Shown: positions 62,199 to 64,000 of the stretch, one piece after another
How positions within the stretch are numbered: position 1 is the stretch's first letter
Layout of the letters: every line of letters starts with the position of its first letter
Assembly (NCBI GenBank): GCA_052034005.1
Contig: JBPOJB010000029.1
Location: forward strand, 135,827-199,826
Origin: JAAYDI01 sp052034005
Lineage (GTDB): Bacteria; Planctomycetota; Planctomycetia; Pirellulales; Pirellulaceae
DNA: 64,000 bases
Direction of reading: 5' to 3'
The notes under the pieces: model-generated
Databases searched by the model: none
Seen by the model: the letters and a program-made list of their open reading frames with translations, nothing else
Told to the model about the DNA's origin: nothing
Translations under genes and position numbers: made by a program

Positions 62199-63675
62199 TG
62201 CGGAAGTCCACCACAGCGTTGCCGAACTTGCCCCCTTTCTTGTCCTCGATGGTCAGCTCCAGTGTGTAGGCGCCCGGTGCGATCTGTTCGGGCATGTAGA
62301 GCACGTAGGAGATGTAGAAATCGCGCCGCTGATTGCGGCACGTATCGCTGCTGACCGGCAACGTTCGGGAGACGATCGTCCGCTGGTTGGCGTCGAGGAT
62401 TTCATAGCGGCCGTGCAGTTCGGTCACGTAGCGCGCGGCCGCCGCCGTCCCGAGCGCGCCGCGACGCGCAAGACCGCCCTGCGCCGCGGCGGATTGGATA
62501 GGCTCGGCCGTGGCGTTCTCCACCTCCACGTACAAGACCACCGGCTTGCCGGGCTCCAGGCCCGACGCGCTGCACTCGGTAAAATCCCCGAAACCGTCGA
62601 CCTTGGTACAAAGAGACACGTTCGAAAGACGCAACGGGCCGAGCGACGACAAGGCATGGATGCCCTTGGCCAGATGGTCCGTGGCCGATTCGACACGGTA
62701 CCGGAGCTTGGGCAGATCGTCAGAGTCCAACAGGATGCCCAGCCCCATCACCGTCTGACGCCAGAACTCGAGCTGCTGACCGTCCAGGTCGCGGATCGCT
62801 TCCACGGCCTTCTCGGGGTCGTCCAGAGCCAAGTGCAGCAGGCCGAGGCACACCTGGCTGCGCGCACGCTGCTCGTCATCCAGGTCGGTGTCGGCCAGTT
62901 CGTGACGGAGTTGCTCCATCGCCGAGCGAACCTGCCGCGACCAGGAAACCCTCGTCGCGTCCGGATCCGTCACGGACGCCTCCGCCGCCGACTGCTCAAC
63001 CAGGCCGCCTAGGTCGGCCTGGTGTGGTTCGTCCGCCGCGCCCGGGTCGCGCGCGGGCTCGCCAGGCGTGAATCTATGGGTCTCGTCAAGCCGCGGGCCC
63101 GCAGGCGTCGATGACGCTGCCGCGCCCTGCAAGCCGACGGTAACCGTCGGCGCGGGTGGCGCCGGTTCGCGCCGTCCGCCAGACGCTCGGTCCGTGCCGT
63201 ATACGGATGTGGGCCCGCGTCCGGATGGTGGTGAACCGCTCAGGCCGGATGCCGCCGGCGATCGGGCCTCCGAACCCTGGCGCGCCACGGCCGCCGGCGA
63301 AGAGCCCGCCCCGACCGCCTCGGCCGCTGAGACGGGTATCACGTCCGTCCCCGTGCCCCAAAGGGCTTGGCCGTCGGCGGTCGACGACGTGTAACGGCCC
63401 ATCTCAGCATAGGCGTCCAGGAAGGTGGCCAGCCGCGCCGCCTCGTCCGCCGGAATGCCCGATTTCTGCGCGGCCTGGCTGATCGCCTCCGCATCCAACC
63501 GGTCACCCTCGGGTCCTGAATCGATCGGCACGCTCGCCGCGCGCTGCGCGCCCTGCCGCGGCTCCCCGTGCGATGCCGCACCCGGTGGAAACTCCACCCA
63601 GGGCTGAGTCACGCAACCGCCGCCGCAGAGCATGCCCGCGAGAATCCACCTGAATAGTCGACGCGTCTGGATCAT
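62191..63675 (-). CDS. Secreted lipoprotein of unknown function
   Basis: 494-residue protein. The signal RLFRWILAGMLCGGGC ends in a lipobox-like GGGC (Cys21). Residues 30-240 are low-complexity Ala/Ser/Pro/Gly-rich and likely unstructured. From about 245 a helical region (RSAMEQLRHELADTDLDDEQRARSQ, TPR-like in look) is followed by a beta-rich C-terminal domain (VVLYVEVENATAEPI, FYISYVLYMPEQIAPGAYTLELTIEDKKGGKFG) suggesting an immunoglobulin-like fold. The promoter at 63719-63747 fits it. No named family recognised. Confidence 0.75.
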   Translation of the reverse strand: MIQTRRLFRWILAGMLCGGGCVTQPWVEFPPGAASHGEPRQGAQRAASVPIDSGPEGDRLDAEAISQAAQKSGIPADEAARLATFLDAYAEMGRYTSSTADGQALWGTGTDVIPVSAAEAVGAGSSPAAVARQGSEARSPAASGLSGSPPSGRGPTSVYGTDRASGGRREPAPPAPTVTVGLQGAAASSTPAGPRLDETHRFTPGEPARDPGAADEPHQADLGGLVEQSAAEASVTDPDATRVSWSRQVRSAMEQLRHELADTDLDDEQRARSQVCLGLLHLALDDPEKAVEAIRDLDGQQLEFWRQTVMGLGILLDSDDLPKLRYRVESATDHLAKGIHALSSLGPLRLSNVSLCTKVDGFGDFTECSASGLEPGKPVVLYVEVENATAEPIQSAAAQGGLARRGALGTAAAARYVTELHGRYEILDANQRTIVSRTLPVSSDTCRNQRRDFYISYVLYMPEQIAPGAYTLELTIEDKKGGKFGNAVVDFRIR

Positions 63676-63718
63676 GGCCTCACGATTCGCCTTCGCGGCC
63701 CGTTAGGAAGAGGGGCGA

Positions 63719-63747
63719 ATGGTAGGAAATGCCGCCGGCTCTGACAA
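63719..63747 (-). promoter_or_regulatory. Sigma-70-type promoter for the right-edge lipoprotein gene
   Basis: On the minus strand, TTGTCA (63747-63742), a 17-bp spacer and TACCAT (63724-63719). The leader would be about 37 nt before the ATG at 63675. Confidence 0.45.
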
Positions 63748-64000
63748 GATGAACCTGGCCTGCTAGCACTGGGGCGCTGGGGCGCTGCGTCAACTCAAAA
63801 TGATGCGTCTCAGCTTCCAGCCTAGTGGCCCGTCCGGACTAAATCTTGGGGTTGGTGTTTCGCGACTGAGAACCGGGCGGTCTGGGTGGGCGGCACCGCT
63901 TTGCCGCGAGATACTGCGTCGCATGGCCGGTCCGCACCATTTCTTCCGTCCCGTAGGGACAGCCGTATCACAGCCCAGGGCGGAGGCCGGGCGAGCGGTG
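63748..64000. other. Right-edge non-coding sequence
   Basis: No gene is supported. The only regularity is a short near-tandem GGGGCGCT duplication around 63771-63785. The end may be upstream sequence of a gene outside the window. Confidence 0.35.

Overview
The window reads as a piece of a Planctomycetota chromosome. It is GC-rich and densely coded on both strands, with core housekeeping genes and several families typical of that phylum: a cysteinyl-tRNA synthetase with an insertion before its KMSKS loop, a TatC with a very long first periplasmic loop, a beta-barrel porin resembling BBP2, a PII protein of the RGHEF type, and secreted ceramidase-like and CocE-like hydrolases. The phylum assignment is inferred from gene content and sequence style. 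I saw no rRNA, tRNA, CRISPR array, IS element or prophage.

Layout. 1-4121 (minus): ispF-cysS-ruvC-ruvA-ruvB (ruvB cut by the left edge), with a likely promoter at 4177-4205. 4206-4816: non-coding, with tandem hairpin-bearing repeats. 4817-12213 (plus): a three-gene ABC-2 exporter, a UbiA prenyltransferase paired with an alkaline-phosphatase-superfamily protein, and a HEAT-repeat protein with a small membrane protein. 12235-13671 (minus): a membrane-anchored coiled-coil protein. 14021-23568 (plus): polA, coaE, rho, ribH, nusB, ftsY, a porin and a PII gene. 23576-33286: tatC, manA, a small lipoprotein, an RsuA-type pseudouridine synthase, pyrK, rpsT, a cobA-hemD fusion, a Tat-exported squalene-cyclase-fold protein, a 60-residue membrane protein and a class V aminotransferase. 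33456-41045: coaD, the protein-arginine kinase pair mcsA-mcsB, trpE, an 839-residue lipoprotein/membrane protein and an ABC ATPase. 41061-45659: a 1532-residue secreted protein joining three hydrolase folds and a sugar-binding-like tail. 45634-51602 (minus): cobalamin adenosyltransferase, glnD, trpB, trpA and a BON protein. 51784-53699 (plus): a TolB-like propeller and an isoprenylcysteine-methyltransferase-like protein.

The outstanding region is 53660-59252 (minus): a compact seven-gene operon that looks like a complete eukaryote-style ubiquitin system. In transcription order it encodes a ubiquitin-like protein ending in Gly, an E2 with its catalytic Cys, a soluble JAMM peptidase, a ThiF-type E1, a membrane-anchored coiled-coil JAMM peptidase, a second E2 fold lacking the catalytic Cys, and a membrane-anchored RING-type zinc finger. 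Successive genes overlap by 8 bp or are separated by 8-20 bp. The E2 and JAMM genes are duplicated, with one copy of each modified. The E1 N-terminus and both E2 tails carry short hydrophobic-acidic motifs resembling SUMO-interaction motifs. A transglutaminase-fold lipoprotein gene lies just upstream on the same strand. The right edge (61500-63675) holds two proteins I cannot assign to a function.
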